In this document: piece by piece, positions 5,811 to 6,466 of the stretch
Numbering within the stretch: position 1 is the stretch's first letter
Layout: each line of letters opens with the position of its first letter
Source: Methanobrevibacter sp.
GTDB taxonomy: Archaea; Methanobacteriota; Methanobacteria; Methanobacteriales; Methanobacteriaceae
DNA length: 6,466 nucleotides
Direction: 5' to 3'
NCBI GenBank assembly: GCA_016838945.1
Contig: JADLKP010000133.1
Location: 1 to 6,466 of the forward strand
Position numbers and translations under genes: made by a program
Notes under the pieces: generated by a model
What the model saw: the letters and a program-made list of their open reading frames with translations, nothing else
Told to the model about the DNA's origin: nothing
Database searches by the model: none

Positions 5811-6354
5811 CTTTAGGTACAGATCTTGCTTCGCCAGCAGCTTCAAAGAAGTCAGCTTCCTTAAATCCAAAAAGATTTGCAAAGATATTGCTTGGGAAGG
5901 TTTGACATTTGTTGTTGTACATCAAGACTGTATCATTGTAGAACTGTCTGGAGTAAGCAATCTTATCCTCTGTTTGAGCTAATTGAGCTTGCAATTCCTT
6001 GAAGTTTTCATTAGCCTTCAATTCAGGATAGTTTTCAGCAACAGCAAACAATGTTTTCAAGGTGCTTGACAATTGGTTGTTGGCTTCGCTGATTTCCTTT
6101 ACGCCATTTGCATTCATCAAGCCGGCTCTTGCAGCAGTGACATCTTCAAATACAGTTTTTTCATGACCTGCATATCCTTTTACTGTTTCTACCAAGTTAG
6201 GAATCAAATCTGCTCTTCTATTTAATTGAACATCAATTTGAGCCCATGCATTCTTTACTTTATTTCTTGCAGTTACAAGACCATTGTAAAGGCCTACAAT
6301 AGCTATAAGAATAATGATTATTAGAACAATTAAAATTATTAATGTAATGCTCAT
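5800..6354 (-). CDS. lemA: LemA family membrane-anchored protein
   Basis: This 184-residue protein is a standard-length LemA family member. One hydrophobic helix at residues 3-22 anchors it, with a short N-terminus outside and the helical rest in the cytoplasm in the usual model. The family signature runs from Y23-N24-G-L-V through RNKVKNAWAQIDVQL to RRADLIPNLVETVKGYAGHE (47-65). A long helical hairpin follows (FAVAENYPELKANENF, then LQAQLAQTEDKIAYSRQFYND), and the end FPSNIFANLFGFKEADFFE is also typical. Its molecular role is not settled; partners are often DUF2207 or YgcG-like proteins, as here. The start at 6354 has AGGTGA close upstream. An in-frame ATG at 6417, itself preceded by a duplicate AGGTGA, would add 21 residues. 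The promoter may lie partly beyond the window. Confidence 0.92.
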   Translation of the reverse strand: MSITLIILIVLIIIILIAIVGLYNGLVTARNKVKNAWAQIDVQLNRRADLIPNLVETVKGYAGHEKTVFEDVTAARAGLMNANGVKEISEANNQLSSTLKTLFAVAENYPELKANENFKELQAQLAQTEDKIAYSRQFYNDTVLMYNNKCQTFPSNIFANLFGFKEADFFEAAGEARSVPKVEF

Positions 6355-6357
6355 AGT

Positions 6358-6466
6358 TTCACCTACGATAATTTTTAATAATTCATATAGAATTACTATA
6401 AAATTACTTATTTTCATTCACCTACGATAATTTTTAATAATTCATAATAGAATTACTATAAAATTA
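6358..6466 (-). repeat. Two-copy 59-base leader repeat of lemA (SD plus TATA-like box)
   Basis: Copies at 6358-6406 (49 bases) and 6417-6466 (50 bases) differ by one inserted A and are separated by 10 bases. On the minus strand each runs from a TAATTTTATAG box, a possible TATA element, to ATCGTAGGTGAA, the SD site. The repeat may continue past the window edge, so more than two copies are possible. An ATG (6415-6417) directly touches the upstream SD site. Confidence 0.75.

Overview
The window looks like archaeal chromosome from an AT-rich methanogen of the Methanobacteriales, most likely Methanobrevibacter or a close relative. The pointers are very low GC, AGGTGA-type Shine-Dalgarno (SD) sites a few bases before ATG (complementary to the archaeal 16S 3' end AUCACCUCC), TATA-box promoters with short leaders, U-rich tracts after stop codons, and a lemA / DUF2207 neighbour pair. 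The genus is inferred from style, not from a database match.

Layout: positions 1-283 are non-coding and hold an imperfect palindrome and a weak promoter. Two small plus-strand genes follow, a HEPN-superfamily protein (284-703) and an unrecognised 112-residue protein (720-1058), spaced as an operon. All other genes are on the minus strand: an unrecognised acidic 90-residue protein (1107-1379), a 14-helix MFS exporter of the drug:H+ antiporter type (1584-2966), a DUF2207 membrane protein (3820-5607) and LemA (5800-6354). The stretch 2967-3819 has no supported gene but is full of repeats, palindromes and hairpins. In the minus direction lemA comes first and DUF2207 follows 192 bases later. Their N-terminal topologies suggest both act at the cell surface, but the process they serve is unknown.

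The most striking signal is not a gene. Seven two-copy tandem duplications with periods of 38-59 bases sit at the edges of the minus-strand genes: before and after the MFS gene, before DUF2207 and twice after it, and before and after lemA. They duplicate promoters, SD sites, leader hairpins, U-rich terminator tracts and even the stop-codon region of lemA. The plus-strand HEPN pair and the 90-residue gene show none. One duplication, just after the DUF2207 stop, is a pair of 3' hairpins that differ by base changes on both sides of the stem, which is evidence that the fold itself is kept. No CRISPR array, tRNA, rRNA or intact insertion sequence is visible.
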